Source: an uncultured Pseudomonas sp. (GTDB lineage Bacteria; Pseudomonadota; Gammaproteobacteria; Pseudomonadales; Pseudomonadaceae). From it: a stretch of DNA of 64,000 nt. Positions 17,729 to 26,596 of the stretch are shown piece after piece. The stretch is taken from the NCBI RefSeq assembly GCF_946885955.1, contig NZ_CAMPHI010000026.1, positions 1 to 64,000 on the forward strand, read 5' to 3'. The notes under the pieces are model-generated. The model did no database searches and was not told the origin of the DNA. It saw only the letters and a program-made list of their open reading frames with translations. Each line of letters begins with the position of its first letter. Positions within the stretch are counted from its first letter, which is position 1. A program made the translations under genes and the position numbers.

Positions 17729-19537
17729 ATGAACCACCAATTCAACCTGCGCCTGGGCGCACTGAAAGCCGCTTACCAGAGCGGCAGCCTGAGCCCACGT
17801 CAGTTGATCGCCGCCTTACATGAGAAGGCTGCGGCGCTCAATCCCGAGTTCAATCTGTTTATCCATCTGCTCAGCGCCGAGGAACTGGAACCCTATCTGA
17901 CCGCACTGGATGGCAAATCCGCCGCCGAGCTGCCGCTTTACGGCGTACCCTTCGCGATCAAGGACAATATCGACCTGGCCGGTGTGCCAACCACCGCCGC
18001 CTGCCCGGCCTTCGCCTATACCCCCGAGCGCAGCGCGACCATCGTCGAGCAACTGATCGCCCTCGGCGCCGTCCCGCTGGGCAAGACCAACCTCGACCAG
18101 TTCGCCACCGGCCTCAACGGCACCCGCTCGCCCTATGGCGAATGCCGCAACAGCGTGCACCCGGACTACCCGTCCGGCGGTTCCAGCGCCGGTTCGTCCC
18201 TGGCGGTGGCGCTCGGCGTCGCCAGCTTCGCCCTCGGCACCGACACAGCAGGCAGCGGCCGGGTGCCAGCGGCATTGAACAATCTGGTCGGTCTGAAGGC
18301 CACCAAGGGCCTGATTTCCACAGCTGGCGTGGTGCCCGCCTGCCGCACCCTGGATTGCGTTACCTACTTCACCGCCAGCGCCGCCGAGGCCAGCCAGTTG
18401 CTGGCGCTGACCGCCAAGCTCGACCCGCGCGACGCCTATAGCCGCGCCAATCCGCTATGGAACGACGCCAGCGCGTTCGGCACACCGCGCCCGGGCTTTC
18501 GCTTCGGCGTGCCCCAGCAACTGGAATTTCTCGGTTGCAGCGAAAGCCCGGCACTGTTCGCTGCCACCATCGAACGGCTACAAGCCCTGGGCGGTGAGCC
18601 GGTCGAAATCGATTTCGCGCCCTTCCTCGAAGCCGCGCGCCTGCTTTACGCCGGGCCCTGGGTCGCCGAGCGTTACAGTGTCGCCGGTGAGTTGATCGAA
18701 GCTCAGCCCGATGTCGTGCTGCCGGTGATCCGCGCGGTGCTGGAAAAAGCGTCAGGCATCAGCGCGGTGGATGCTTTCCGCGCCCAGTACCACTTACAGG
18801 AACTCAAGGCGATCTGCGACCGCACCCTGACCGACCTCGACTGCGTGCTGACCCCGGCCTACCCGCGCCCGGTGACCCTGGCCGAGCTGCACGCCGAGCC
18901 GGTCGCACGCAACTCCGACCTCGGCTACTACACCAATTTTATGAATATGCTCGACTACGCCGCGGTCGCCGTGCCGGCCGGTTTTATGGCGAATGACCTG
19001 CCCTGGGGCGTGACCCTGTTCGGCCGCGCCTTTACCGACCAATATCTGCTCAGCCTGGCCGATGCCATGCAACGCCAGAGCAGCGTGCCGCTGGTCGGTG
19101 AACGCAGTCTGTCAGCCGCCGCACCGGACAACGCCGCGCGCCACGACCGCGCGCGCCTGGTGGTCTGCGGCGCGCACCTGGACGGCCTGCCGCTGAACTG
19201 GCAGCTCAAGCAGCGCGGTGGCAAGCTGATCGAAGCGACCCAGAGTTCAGCCGACTATCGACTGCATGCCCTGGCCGGAGGGCCACCCTTCAGGCCCGGC
19301 ATGGTCCGCGTCGCCGAGGGCGGCGTGGCGATCGATGTGGAAGTCTGGGAGCTGCCGAGCGCCGAGCTGGGCTCCTTTCTCACCGGGATCCCGGCGCCGC
19401 TGGGGCTGGGCAAGGTGCAGTTGGCCGACGGCAGTTGGGAAAGCGGCTTTATCTGCGAACCTTACGGCCTGGCGGGCGCAACCGATATCAGCCACTTCGG
19501 CGGCTGGCGCGCATATTTGCGAAGCAAGGTGCAGTAG
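17729..19537 (+). CDS. atzF: Allophanate hydrolase
   Basis: The protein has 602 residues. The N-terminal amidase-signature domain has the Lys in FAIKDNID, the cis-Ser in PSGGSSAGSS and the nucleophile Ser region GTDTAGSGRVPA. The C-terminal domain (about 460-602) is the allophanate hydrolase extension. It splits allophanate to two ammonia and CO2, the last step of guanidine/urea use here. The length is normal for the family. It lies 184 bp after the carboxylase across REP hairpins and most likely belongs to the same operon; GAGGAAG precedes the ATG. Confidence 0.95.
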   Translation: MNHQFNLRLGALKAAYQSGSLSPRQLIAALHEKAAALNPEFNLFIHLLSAEELEPYLTALDGKSAAELPLYGVPFAIKDNIDLAGVPTTAACPAFAYTPERSATIVEQLIALGAVPLGKTNLDQFATGLNGTRSPYGECRNSVHPDYPSGGSSAGSSLAVALGVASFALGTDTAGSGRVPAALNNLVGLKATKGLISTAGVVPACRTLDCVTYFTASAAEASQLLALTAKLDPRDAYSRANPLWNDASAFGTPRPGFRFGVPQQLEFLGCSESPALFAATIERLQALGGEPVEIDFAPFLEAARLLYAGPWVAERYSVAGELIEAQPDVVLPVIRAVLEKASGISAVDAFRAQYHLQELKAICDRTLTDLDCVLTPAYPRPVTLAELHAEPVARNSDLGYYTNFMNMLDYAAVAVPAGFMANDLPWGVTLFGRAFTDQYLLSLADAMQRQSSVPLVGERSLSAAAPDNAARHDRARLVVCGAHLDGLPLNWQLKQRGGKLIEATQSSADYRLHALAGGPPFRPGMVRVAEGGVAIDVEVWELPSAELGSFLTGIPAPLGLGKVQLADGSWESGFICEPYGLAGATDISHFGGWRAYLRSKVQ

Positions 19538-19563
19538 CCTGAACGAGCGGCGGGCACCGAAAT

Positions 19564-19594
19564 GGCGGACAAGCCTTCGGCATGTCCGCCCTAC
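19564..19594 (-). repeat. REP hairpin, GGCGGACA variant
   Basis: On the minus strand it reads GTAG, stem GGCGGACA, T, GCC-GAA-GGC, T, TGTCCGCC. It shares its fold with the copy at 36327-36357 but with swapped base pairs in outer and inner stems. Confidence 0.85.
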
Positions 19595-19775
19595 GGGTTT
19601 CGCAGGCCTTGCAGATAAACATAGGATTCACATTGCATCCGGGCCACAAAGACGCGAACGCAACGAAGGGACCGCCGAGCGCATATCCCCTCCGGCCAGG
19701 CACCTTGGATTAGCCGGCACGGCATTTGCGACAAGGCTACAATAGCGCCCACCTTTTCTGCCGGTAGAGCCCTGC

Positions 19776-21245
19776 ATGCTTCGCCTTTTCCCCACCGCCC
19801 GGCAACGACCGCTGATACTGCTGATCCTGGTGTTGCTCGGATGCGGTTTTATCACCACTTCGCTGGTCAGCTACTACAGCGCGCTCGATTCGATCCGTGC
19901 CAGCATCGTCAATACCGAGCTGCCGCTGACCTCGGATAACGTCTATTCGGAAATCCAGAAGGACCTGATACGGCCGATCCTGATTTCCTCGATGATGTCG
20001 CGCGATACCTACATGCGCGACTGGGCGATCGCCGGCGAAGGCGATGTCGGGCAGATCACCCGTTACCTGCAGGAGGTGCAGGAACACTACGGCACCGTGA
20101 CCAGCTTCTTTATCTCCGAGCAGAGCCGCACCTATTACCAGGCCAAAGGCGTACTCAAGCAGATCGACAAAGCCGAACCGCGCGACGCCTGGTACTTTCG
20201 CGTACGCGACATGCAGGCGCCCTACGAGATCAACGTCGACGTCGACATGGCCAACCAGGACCGCCTCACTGTCTTCATCAACTACAAGGTGTTCGACTAC
20301 CAGCACCGCTTTATCGGCGCGACCGGCGTCGGCCTCACCGTGGATGACGTGGTCGAGCTGATCGACACCTACCAGCAGCGTTATAACCGTAGCGTGTTCT
20401 TCGTCGATCCCTCGGGCCATGTCGTGCTGACCGGCACCAGCGGTGGCGCGATGGGCGCCAAGGCCGGCCAGACGCTTGGCGAGTTGCCCGGCCTGAGCAG
20501 CCTGATGCCGCAGTCAGAACCGCAAAGCGGCAACTTCCAGTACCAGGAAAACGGCCGCAACCACTTCCTCAACGTGCGCTTCATTCCCGAGCTGAACTGG
20601 TACCTGTTCGTCGACAAACACGAGAACGGTGCACTCGCGGGTATCCGCACATCGCTATACCTGAACCTACTGGTGTGCCTGCTGGTGACTGCCATCGTCG
20701 TCACCATCGTCGGTGTCGCGCTGCGCCGTTATCAGGCGCGGATCACCGCGCTGGCCACCACCGACCAACTGACCGAACTGCTCAACCGTCGCGGCTTCGA
20801 TCTGCTGGCCAACCAGGCACTGCAAGAGACGCGGCGCAACCAGGGCGAACTCTGCGCACTGCTGCTCGACCTGGATAACTTCAAGGAACTCAACGACACC
20901 CATGGCCATCAGGCGGGCGATCAGGTACTGCGCGGCTTCGCCCATAACCTGCGCGACGACCTGCGCCAGTCGGACATCCTCTGCCGTTGGGGCGGCGAGG
21001 AATTCGTCCTGCTGCTCAAGGACACCTCGGTGGAACAGGCCCGCGTGCTGGCGCAGAAAATCCGCCGACAAACCGAACAGAGCGAGTTCCACTACAACGG
21101 CAGCGCCCTGCACATCACCACCAGCATTGGCCTGGCGCAGCTGCACGCCGAGGAGTCCCTCGAACAACTGCTGCTGCGTGCCGACCGCGCGCTCTACCGC
21201 GCCAAACAAGGGGGGCGCAATCGCCTCTGCGAAGAACAATCATGA
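19776..21245 (+). CDS. Membrane diguanylate cyclase with periplasmic sensor
   Basis: The protein has 489 residues. A TM helix (about 13-35) leads to a large periplasmic sensor, probably dCache-like (SYYSALDSIR to NVRFIPELNWYL), then a second TM near 295-315 and a GGDEF domain. The active site is intact as RWGGEEF (about 406-410), and an RQSD product-inhibition site sits five residues upstream, so it should make c-di-GMP under feedback control. It is the first gene of an overlapping trio (ATGA with the CWC gene). The signal sensed is unknown. It may feed the LapD system, but that is inference. Confidence 0.9.
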   Translation: MLRLFPTARQRPLILLILVLLGCGFITTSLVSYYSALDSIRASIVNTELPLTSDNVYSEIQKDLIRPILISSMMSRDTYMRDWAIAGEGDVGQITRYLQEVQEHYGTVTSFFISEQSRTYYQAKGVLKQIDKAEPRDAWYFRVRDMQAPYEINVDVDMANQDRLTVFINYKVFDYQHRFIGATGVGLTVDDVVELIDTYQQRYNRSVFFVDPSGHVVLTGTSGGAMGAKAGQTLGELPGLSSLMPQSEPQSGNFQYQENGRNHFLNVRFIPELNWYLFVDKHENGALAGIRTSLYLNLLVCLLVTAIVVTIVGVALRRYQARITALATTDQLTELLNRRGFDLLANQALQETRRNQGELCALLLDLDNFKELNDTHGHQAGDQVLRGFAHNLRDDLRQSDILCRWGGEEFVLLLKDTSVEQARVLAQKIRRQTEQSEFHYNGSALHITTSIGLAQLHAEESLEQLLLRADRALYRAKQGGRNRLCEEQS

Positions 21246-21460
21246 GCGCCTCGGCCGTCCATTGCCCGCGTTGTGGGCAACTCAACCAATGCGCCCAGGC
21301 GAGCGCGGAGCAACCGGTGAAGCAATGCTGGTGTTTCGAGGTGCGCATCGATCCCCAGCGGCTCGCTAGCCTGCCCGTCGCCGAGCGCGACCGCGCCTGC
21401 CTGTGCCCGCGTTGCGCGCAAGGCTTGCCGCAGGCTGATACCGACAACTCGGCAAACTGA
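21242..21460 (+). CDS. Cysteine-rich CWC family protein
   Basis: The protein has 72 residues with paired cysteines (CPRCG near residue 8, CWCF near 30, CLCPRCA near 53), matching the small cysteine-rich CWC family, likely zinc-binding. It overlaps the cyclase stop by ATGA and the pseudouridine synthase start by TGATG, so the three are coupled. The function of the family is unknown. Confidence 0.8.
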   Translation: MSASAVHCPRCGQLNQCAQASAEQPVKQCWCFEVRIDPQRLASLPVAERDRACLCPRCAQGLPQADTDNSAN

Positions 21461-22152
21461 TGCGCCTCGATCGCTTCCTCAGCAACCTGCCCGCCTTCAG
21501 CCGCCAGGAAGTACGTCACCTCCTCGCCAGCGGGCGGGTGTGGGTGGACGGCCAGGCGGTTCGCGACGGTCGTTGCGAAGTCCGGGTGTTCAGCCGCATC
21601 GAACTCGACGGCCAACTGCTGCAGGCCGGCAAGGCCGCACGCTATTTCATGCTGCATAAACCGCCCGGCGTGGTCAGCGCCACCGAACATCCCGAACACC
21701 GCACCGTACTCGATCTATTCGACGAGCCGGACAAACACGAGCTGCATCTAGCCGGACGCCTGGACCTCAACACCAGCGGTCTGCTGCTGGTGACCAACGA
21801 CGGCCAATGGTCGCGCCGCGCCACCAGCCCCGCCGGCAAGCAAGCCAAGGTCTACCGCGTCGAGACCCGCGACCTGATCGAGCCTGCCTGCGTCGAGGTC
21901 TTCGCCCGCGGCCTGTACTTCGCTTATGAAGACCTGACCACCCTGCCCGCCGTGCTGGAGATACTCGCGCCGCGGCAGGCCCGGCTGACGCTGTTCGAGG
22001 GTCGCTATCATCAGGTCAAACGCATGTTCGGGCACTTCCGCAACCCGGTCGTCGGCCTGCATCGTGTGAGCATGGGTGCAGTTCAGCTCGATCCAAACCT
22101 GGCGCCTGGCCAGTACCGTGCGTTGACGGCGCAAGAAATCGCCAGTATTTAA
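21460..22152 (+). CDS. rsuA: RsuA-family 16S rRNA pseudouridine synthase
   Basis: The protein has 230 residues. An N-terminal S4 RNA-binding domain (about 1-48) is followed by the catalytic domain with GRLDLNTSGLLLVTNDG (catalytic Asp near residue 103) and the conserved QVKRMFG near 185. RsuA makes pseudouridine 516 in 16S rRNA; close relatives (RluE/RluF) act on 23S, so site specificity is not proven. It is the last gene of the overlapping trio. Confidence 0.88.
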   Translation: MRLDRFLSNLPAFSRQEVRHLLASGRVWVDGQAVRDGRCEVRVFSRIELDGQLLQAGKAARYFMLHKPPGVVSATEHPEHRTVLDLFDEPDKHELHLAGRLDLNTSGLLLVTNDGQWSRRATSPAGKQAKVYRVETRDLIEPACVEVFARGLYFAYEDLTTLPAVLEILAPRQARLTLFEGRYHQVKRMFGHFRNPVVGLHRVSMGAVQLDPNLAPGQYRALTAQEIASI

Positions 22153-22561
22153 CCGGCACCGACGCCAATTCGGCGCCGAGTCACACCCAAGCGTCGCCAC
22201 CCGATAAACGGTAGCTTCCTATGCGAATAAACGCTTGTCAGGGTCCAGGGTCGCTGCTTAAATCCAACCACAAGGTCTTAACGTGACTAGACAGTCACAA
22301 GAGCCATCCAAGCGTTCTTTCGGTTGTTGCGCACTGCGCGAATGTGGGTTCCTGCCTGGTAACACGAAGTTGCCCCGCACCCTTCCAGGGCTGCGGCGGA
22401 CGAGCTGTTTCAGCCCTAACTGATTGAAAATAAATAACTTATAAAAATATCCCGCCTGACGTCTGTTTGTCATGTTTGGGCGCTTTCCTGACTGTCCTAT
22501 TTGCCCGGTTAACGACCTTGGTTCGCTAGCCATGCCCAATTTTGCGCCAGGAGGAAACGAT
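22153..22561. other. Intergenic region upstream of phaG
   Basis: No gene is supported here. An AT-rich tract (22423-22450) stands out and could be an upstream promoter element. I find no convincing sigma-54 or AlgU motif: a TGG...TTGC pair near 22361 has the wrong spacing. Confidence 0.4.
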
Positions 22562-23446
22562 ATGAAGCCAGCTATCGCTGTCATCGATATCAACAGAACC
22601 TACAAGGTTCACACGGAGTTCTACGCTAACCCGGCTGCGCACAAGACCATCATTCTGGTCAACGGCTCGCTCGCCACCACCGCCTCATTCGCACAAACGC
22701 TGCGCTACCTGCACCCGCACTTCAACGTGGTGCTGTACGACCAGCCCTATGCCGGCCAGTCCAAGCCGCACAACAGCCATAACCGGCCGATCAGCAAGGA
22801 AGACGAAGCGCAGATCCTGCTCAAGCTGATCGAGCACTTCCAGGCCAAGCATCTACTGTCGTTCTCGTGGGGTGGCGTCGCCGCCATGCTGGCCCTGGCA
22901 CAGCGCCCAGCCCTGATCGAAAAAGCCGTCATCAGCTCCTTCTCGCCCCTGCTCAACCGGCCGATGCTCGACTACCTCGACAGCGCCCTGACCCACTTGC
23001 ACGCCCTCGATGGCGACAGTGCCGGGCACCTGATCAACAGCACCATCGGCCAATACCTGCCGTCCCTGTTCAAGCGCTACAACCACCGCCACATCAGCAC
23101 GCTGGATGCCCACGAGTATCGCCAGATGCACTCGCACATCAGCCAGGTGATGCACCTCGACACGCACTGCCAGATGGAATGCCTGTCATCCATCGATGTT
23201 CCGCTACTGTTCGTCAATGGCGAGCACGATGCCTACACCACCCCCGAAGACACCCGTCTGTTCGCGGATCACATCGAGCATTGCCAGTTCGCCACCATCA
23301 AAAATGCTGGGCACTTCCTCGATATGGAACATAAAAACGCCTGGCTGCAAAGCCGAGCCGCCGTACTGGGCTTTTTACAGGCCCCGTCTCGCGCGGTTGC
23401 CAACTACCGTATGCAGACCGATCTGCACCACGCTATCGCCGTATGA
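22562..23446 (+). CDS. phaG: PhaG, 3-hydroxyacyl-ACP to CoA/acid transferase
   Basis: The protein has 294 residues with an alpha/beta-hydrolase fold. The catalytic triad sits at the positions known for Pseudomonas PhaG: S102 (SFSWGG), D223 (NGEHDAY) and H251 (NAGHFLDME). PhaG diverts (R)-3-hydroxyacyl groups from fatty acid synthesis to polyhydroxyalkanoate. The homologue RhlA is close, but the N-terminal MKPAIAVIDI and overall wording match PhaG better. AGGAGG lies seven bases before this ATG; an upstream in-frame extension is not supported. No PHA synthase is nearby, which is usual for phaG. Confidence 0.92.
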   Translation: MKPAIAVIDINRTYKVHTEFYANPAAHKTIILVNGSLATTASFAQTLRYLHPHFNVVLYDQPYAGQSKPHNSHNRPISKEDEAQILLKLIEHFQAKHLLSFSWGGVAAMLALAQRPALIEKAVISSFSPLLNRPMLDYLDSALTHLHALDGDSAGHLINSTIGQYLPSLFKRYNHRHISTLDAHEYRQMHSHISQVMHLDTHCQMECLSSIDVPLLFVNGEHDAYTTPEDTRLFADHIEHCQFATIKNAGHFLDMEHKNAWLQSRAAVLGFLQAPSRAVANYRMQTDLHHAIAV

Positions 23447-23532
23447 TCGCGCCCCTGGCCAGGCAACTCGCCATCGAGTTGCCAAAGCCGGGCTTCATTT
23501 TGCCTGCGAACTCCGGTATAAAGGCACCCGCT

Positions 23533-23606
23533 GCGGGCGTCGTATAATGGCATTACTCCAGCTTCCCAAGCTGATAACGAGGGTTCGATTCCCTTCGCCC
23601 GCTCCA
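23533..23606 (+). tRNA. tRNA-Gly (anticodon CCC)
   Basis: The acceptor stem GCGGGCG pairs with CGCCCGC, followed by an encoded TCCA end. The anticodon loop TTCCCAA lies between CAGC and GCTG, giving CCC. The T-loop GGTTCGATTCC is present. It is 74 nt including CCA. Confidence 0.97.
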
Positions 23607-23616
23607 AATCGATACC

Positions 23617-23650
23617 GACAAGGCCCTGTTCTCACAGGGCCTTGTCGTTT
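23617..23650 (+). terminator. Terminator after tRNA-Gly
   Basis: A perfect 12-bp stem (23617-23628 with 23635-23646) has a 6-base loop and is followed by GTTT, 10 bases past the tRNA end. Confidence 0.85.
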
Positions 23651-24033
23651 CCGCGTTTCGCATATGTCGGCGAAGCCCCCCCCCCGCTAGCGGACAAGCA
23701 AAGCCAAACGCTGTCTTCAGCCAACGTGCCTCCGAGGTCTGCTGAGCGGTGCAATGGCGATTGCGCAGAACCTGTCTGCCCAAGCACTTTGTGCACTGGC
23801 GCCTGCTGCACAAGCGCTATATAAGCACGCACCTATTGCTCTCTTATTTTAATAAGCGGACTGCCAGTAGCTATTAAAGCGCTGGCAATCTGATCGCTGA
23901 ATGACGCAAAACAATACCGTTTATCCGATGCCACATATAACAGCAGAAATCCTTACGAACCAACTGTGCGGCCTAGTTTCCTAAAACACGTAAGGCTACA
24001 ACAGCCTTAGCATTTAAAAGAGGAGTCTTAAAA
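23651..24033. other. Intergenic region with a 10-C run
   Basis: No gene is supported between the tRNA terminator and the KGG gene. A run of ten C residues (23676-23685) is notable. The part from about 23820 is AT-richer and likely holds the promoter for the KGG gene. Confidence 0.45.
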
Positions 24034-24207
24034 ATGCCTAGTAACAGCAATCCTGGAAACTTTGCCAACGATCGGACTAAAGCATCCGAAGCCGGCCGCA
24101 AAGGCGGCCAGAACAGCGGAGGCAACTTCGCCAACGACCGCGAAAAAGCCTCGGAAGCGGGCCGTAAAGGCGGCTCGCATAGCCATGGCGGCGGCAGCCA
24201 CTCCTAG
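24034..24207 (+). CDS. KGG-repeat stress protein (Con-10/GsiB-like)
   Basis: The protein has 57 residues, too short for most ORF cut-offs. It holds two copies of GNFANDR-KASEAGRKGG and a Gly/His/Ser tail. This is the KGG stress-protein repeat of hydrophilic, dehydration- and general-stress-induced proteins (GsiB, YciG). A strong AGAGGAG precedes the ATG and a strong terminator follows. The two ferritin-like genes downstream may belong to the same stress regulon. Confidence 0.93.
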   Translation: MPSNSNPGNFANDRTKASEAGRKGGQNSGGNFANDREKASEAGRKGGSHSHGGGSHS

Positions 24208-24225
24208 CCAAGGCACCGAGTAAAA

Positions 24226-24263
24226 CCCCAAGCGGCGGCCCAAGAACGGGCTGCCGCTTGGGG
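24226..24263 (+). terminator. Terminator after the KGG gene
   Basis: A long stem (24226-24241 with 24248-24263, one G-T pair) has a 6-base loop. The T-run is weak (TCG), but the stem is very stable. Confidence 0.75.
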
Positions 24264-24640
24264 TCGCGCGGTCATTGCGGGTTTCTCGACAAATGCCTGT
24301 CTGCCGGTGACCAGATCCCCTGACGGCAGTGCAACTACCCGCCCTCCCAGTAGACTGCCAAGCACGCTCTTCAACTTTTATTGCAGCGTTTGCAGCGCTC
24401 TTTTACAGCGTTTCGTTAGTTGCACTCTAGCTTTCGCCGTTTCGCTATTAAAAACATTTATAACGAAACCGTAAACACCCCGCCATAGCTGTCTATCGAG
24501 CAACAAAAAACCTATTAAAGCGCGATAAAAGACTGAACACCGACCACTTGTCTATTCACTGAAACGGACAGCCGGAACTGCCACTCAGCATGCTTGAGGC
24601 TATTTACCGGTCTCGTGAATTAAGAATAACCGGAGGTCTG
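24264..24640. other. Intergenic, AT-rich upstream region of the ferritin-like pair
   Basis: No gene is supported. The segment 24440-24540 is AT-rich, with several TTTATA/TTAAAG stretches that could hold a promoter; no defined sigma motif is convincing. Confidence 0.4.
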
Positions 24641-25810
24641 ATGGAAACCCTAACCAGCCTGCTCGATGCCAAGGGTTGCCCCTTGGAGCAGCAGAAATTC
24701 ACCTGGCGCGAGATGGCCAACAAGCCGATCAGCAAACTCGACGACGACGCCTTCACCCGCGTGCGTATCATCCTGATGAATGGCATCGAGTCCGATGCGC
24801 TGCGCCTCAAGCATATAGGCGCACGCTTTCATGGCGATTTGCGCCTGCCGCTGGCGCAAGTGCGACGTGTCGAGCAACACCAGGCGACCATGGTCAACTG
24901 GTTGCTTTCGGCCGATCACTCGCCGCTGGAAACCACTGTCGCCTATGAACAGGTGGCCATCGAAGTCACCGCCGCCGTCGCGCAGAGAGAGCCCGACCCG
25001 TATCAGGCGCAAACCTATCGCTTCGGCCTGCTGGAGGATTTCGACCATCTCTATCGTTATTCAGCCATGCTCGATCGCCTGGAAGGCAAGGATGCCAACA
25101 ACATTCTGCAAGGCTATACCGACATCATCCCCAGCCGCCCGACCACCGAGCACCATCGCGCGCCGCAGGACGACCTGCGCAATGCCTATCAACGCGATTC
25201 GGCCGCGCTGATCACCAAAATCCACGCCGCGATGATCACCGCCGCCGAATACCAGACCCACGATTACTACATGAATATCGGCCCGACCTTCGCCGACCCG
25301 GTGGCGCGCCAGCTGTATGCGGAAATCGCCTCGGTTGAGGAACAGCACGTCACCCAATACGGCTCGCTGCAGGACCCGGACGAAAGCTTTCTGGAGAAGT
25401 GGCTGATTCACGAAGCCATGGAGGTTTACAACTACCACAGCTGCGTCGAGCAGGAGAGCAATCCGCGGATCAAGGCGATCTGGGAGCGCTTTCTGGATTA
25501 CGAGCTGGGCCACCTGCAACTGGTCAGCGAGTTGTTCAAAACCCATGAGCGTCGCGACCCCCAGGAAATTCTCGGGAATTCGCTGCCCAAGCCCGTCGAA
25601 TTCAAGAGCCAGCGCGAGTTCGTGCGCAAGGTGCTGAAAGAGGAAATCGACCTGCGCGCCAATGGCACCGACTACGTCGACCGCCAGCACGAAGGGGCTG
25701 CCAGCCGCGAATACCGCGACCAGTTGAACGCCGAGGGCGTCGCTGCGGAGACAGCATCGGCCGGATACCGTTGGGCGCCGGGCACCGAACTCAGTCAGAA
25801 GGCCAGTTAA
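24641..25810 (+). CDS. Ferritin-like domain protein, 389 residues
   Basis: The sequence is largely helical with repeated Glu/His patterns expected of di-iron carboxylate four-helix bundles (for example EYQTHDYYMNIG, EIASVEEQHVTQY and EAMEVYNYHSC). EEQH near residue 229 is a typical ExxH iron ligand. GGAGGT lies four bases before the chosen ATG; the longer frame from 24590 lacks one. It is followed 17 bp later by a second ferritin-like gene, probably co-transcribed. The precise function (iron handling, peroxide stress) is not known. Confidence 0.82.
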   Translation: METLTSLLDAKGCPLEQQKFTWREMANKPISKLDDDAFTRVRIILMNGIESDALRLKHIGARFHGDLRLPLAQVRRVEQHQATMVNWLLSADHSPLETTVAYEQVAIEVTAAVAQREPDPYQAQTYRFGLLEDFDHLYRYSAMLDRLEGKDANNILQGYTDIIPSRPTTEHHRAPQDDLRNAYQRDSAALITKIHAAMITAAEYQTHDYYMNIGPTFADPVARQLYAEIASVEEQHVTQYGSLQDPDESFLEKWLIHEAMEVYNYHSCVEQESNPRIKAIWERFLDYELGHLQLVSELFKTHERRDPQEILGNSLPKPVEFKSQREFVRKVLKEEIDLRANGTDYVDRQHEGAASREYRDQLNAEGVAAETASAGYRWAPGTELSQKAS

Positions 25811-25827
25811 TTTTGCGGAGAAGCGAA

Positions 25828-26544
25828 ATGCACAATGCAACCGAGATGGGACTCAACTACACCGGGGCGAAAATGTCGCCGCTGGACAGCGAGCAGCAAC
25901 TCAAGGCCGCCCGGGAAGTACCGCCGGACATTGCCGGCGACGAACAGAAAATCGCCCTAGTGCGCAGCAGCCACATCGACGATGCGGACAGCATAGGTTC
26001 GGTACCGCTCCCCGGCTCCGCCAAGGGCATGCTCAAGACCGCCTTGAACAAGCTGGTCGGGGTCAGCCCGGAAGTGCTGATCGACAAGCTTGGCGAGCGC
26101 CTGGCGTTCGAGCGCACCGGCACCCGGCTCTACGAAGCCTTGATCGCCAAAGCCCAGGCCATGGAGTGCGACAGGGAGATACTGAATACCCTTGAGCGTT
26201 TCCATCACGAGGAAATGGAGCATTTCAAACTGCTGGTAGAGGCGCTGGAAAAACTCGGCGCCGATCCTTCCGCGATGACGCCCAGCGCCGATGTGATGGG
26301 GGTGACGTCGATGGGGTTGTTGCAGGTCATCAGCGACCCGCGAACCAATTGGGCGCAATCGCTCAATGCCCTGCTGACCGCCGAACTGAGCGACAACGCT
26401 GGCTGGCAGATGCTGATCGAACTGGCCCGCATCAGCGGGCAGAGCGGCATCGCCGACAGCTTCCAGCACCCATTTGCCCAGGAGCAGATTCACCTGGCGA
26501 CGGTCAAGCAATGGCTGAACGACGAGATCACCCGGCAAGTTTAG
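25828..26544 (+). CDS. Ferritin-like domain protein, 238 residues
   Basis: The di-iron motifs are visible: ERTGTRLYEAL (Glu near residue 92), then ERFHHEEMEHFKLL (ExxxxxEExEH near 131). The C-terminal part has AELSDNAGWQMLIELA and FAQEQIHLATVKQWL, giving a second ExxH. This fits a bacterioferritin/rubrerythrin-like bundle. CGGAGAAG precedes the ATG. It forms a pair with the gene at 24641. Expected roles are iron storage or peroxide defence; not shown. Confidence 0.85.
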   Translation: MHNATEMGLNYTGAKMSPLDSEQQLKAAREVPPDIAGDEQKIALVRSSHIDDADSIGSVPLPGSAKGMLKTALNKLVGVSPEVLIDKLGERLAFERTGTRLYEALIAKAQAMECDREILNTLERFHHEEMEHFKLLVEALEKLGADPSAMTPSADVMGVTSMGLLQVISDPRTNWAQSLNALLTAELSDNAGWQMLIELARISGQSGIADSFQHPFAQEQIHLATVKQWLNDEITRQV

Positions 26545-26596
26545 CCCTGCTGCACGTGAATAGAAGCGCGTGCGCGGCGGAAGCTGAGCACGTGCT

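Noticed and set aside
22355..22378. Possible sigma-54 promoter before phaG
   Set aside because: The GG to GC distance is 12 bases, not 10, so it is unlikely to work.
23533..23606. tRNA-Gly as an integrative element attachment site
   Set aside because: No second copy of the tRNA 3' end and no integrase gene are present in the window.
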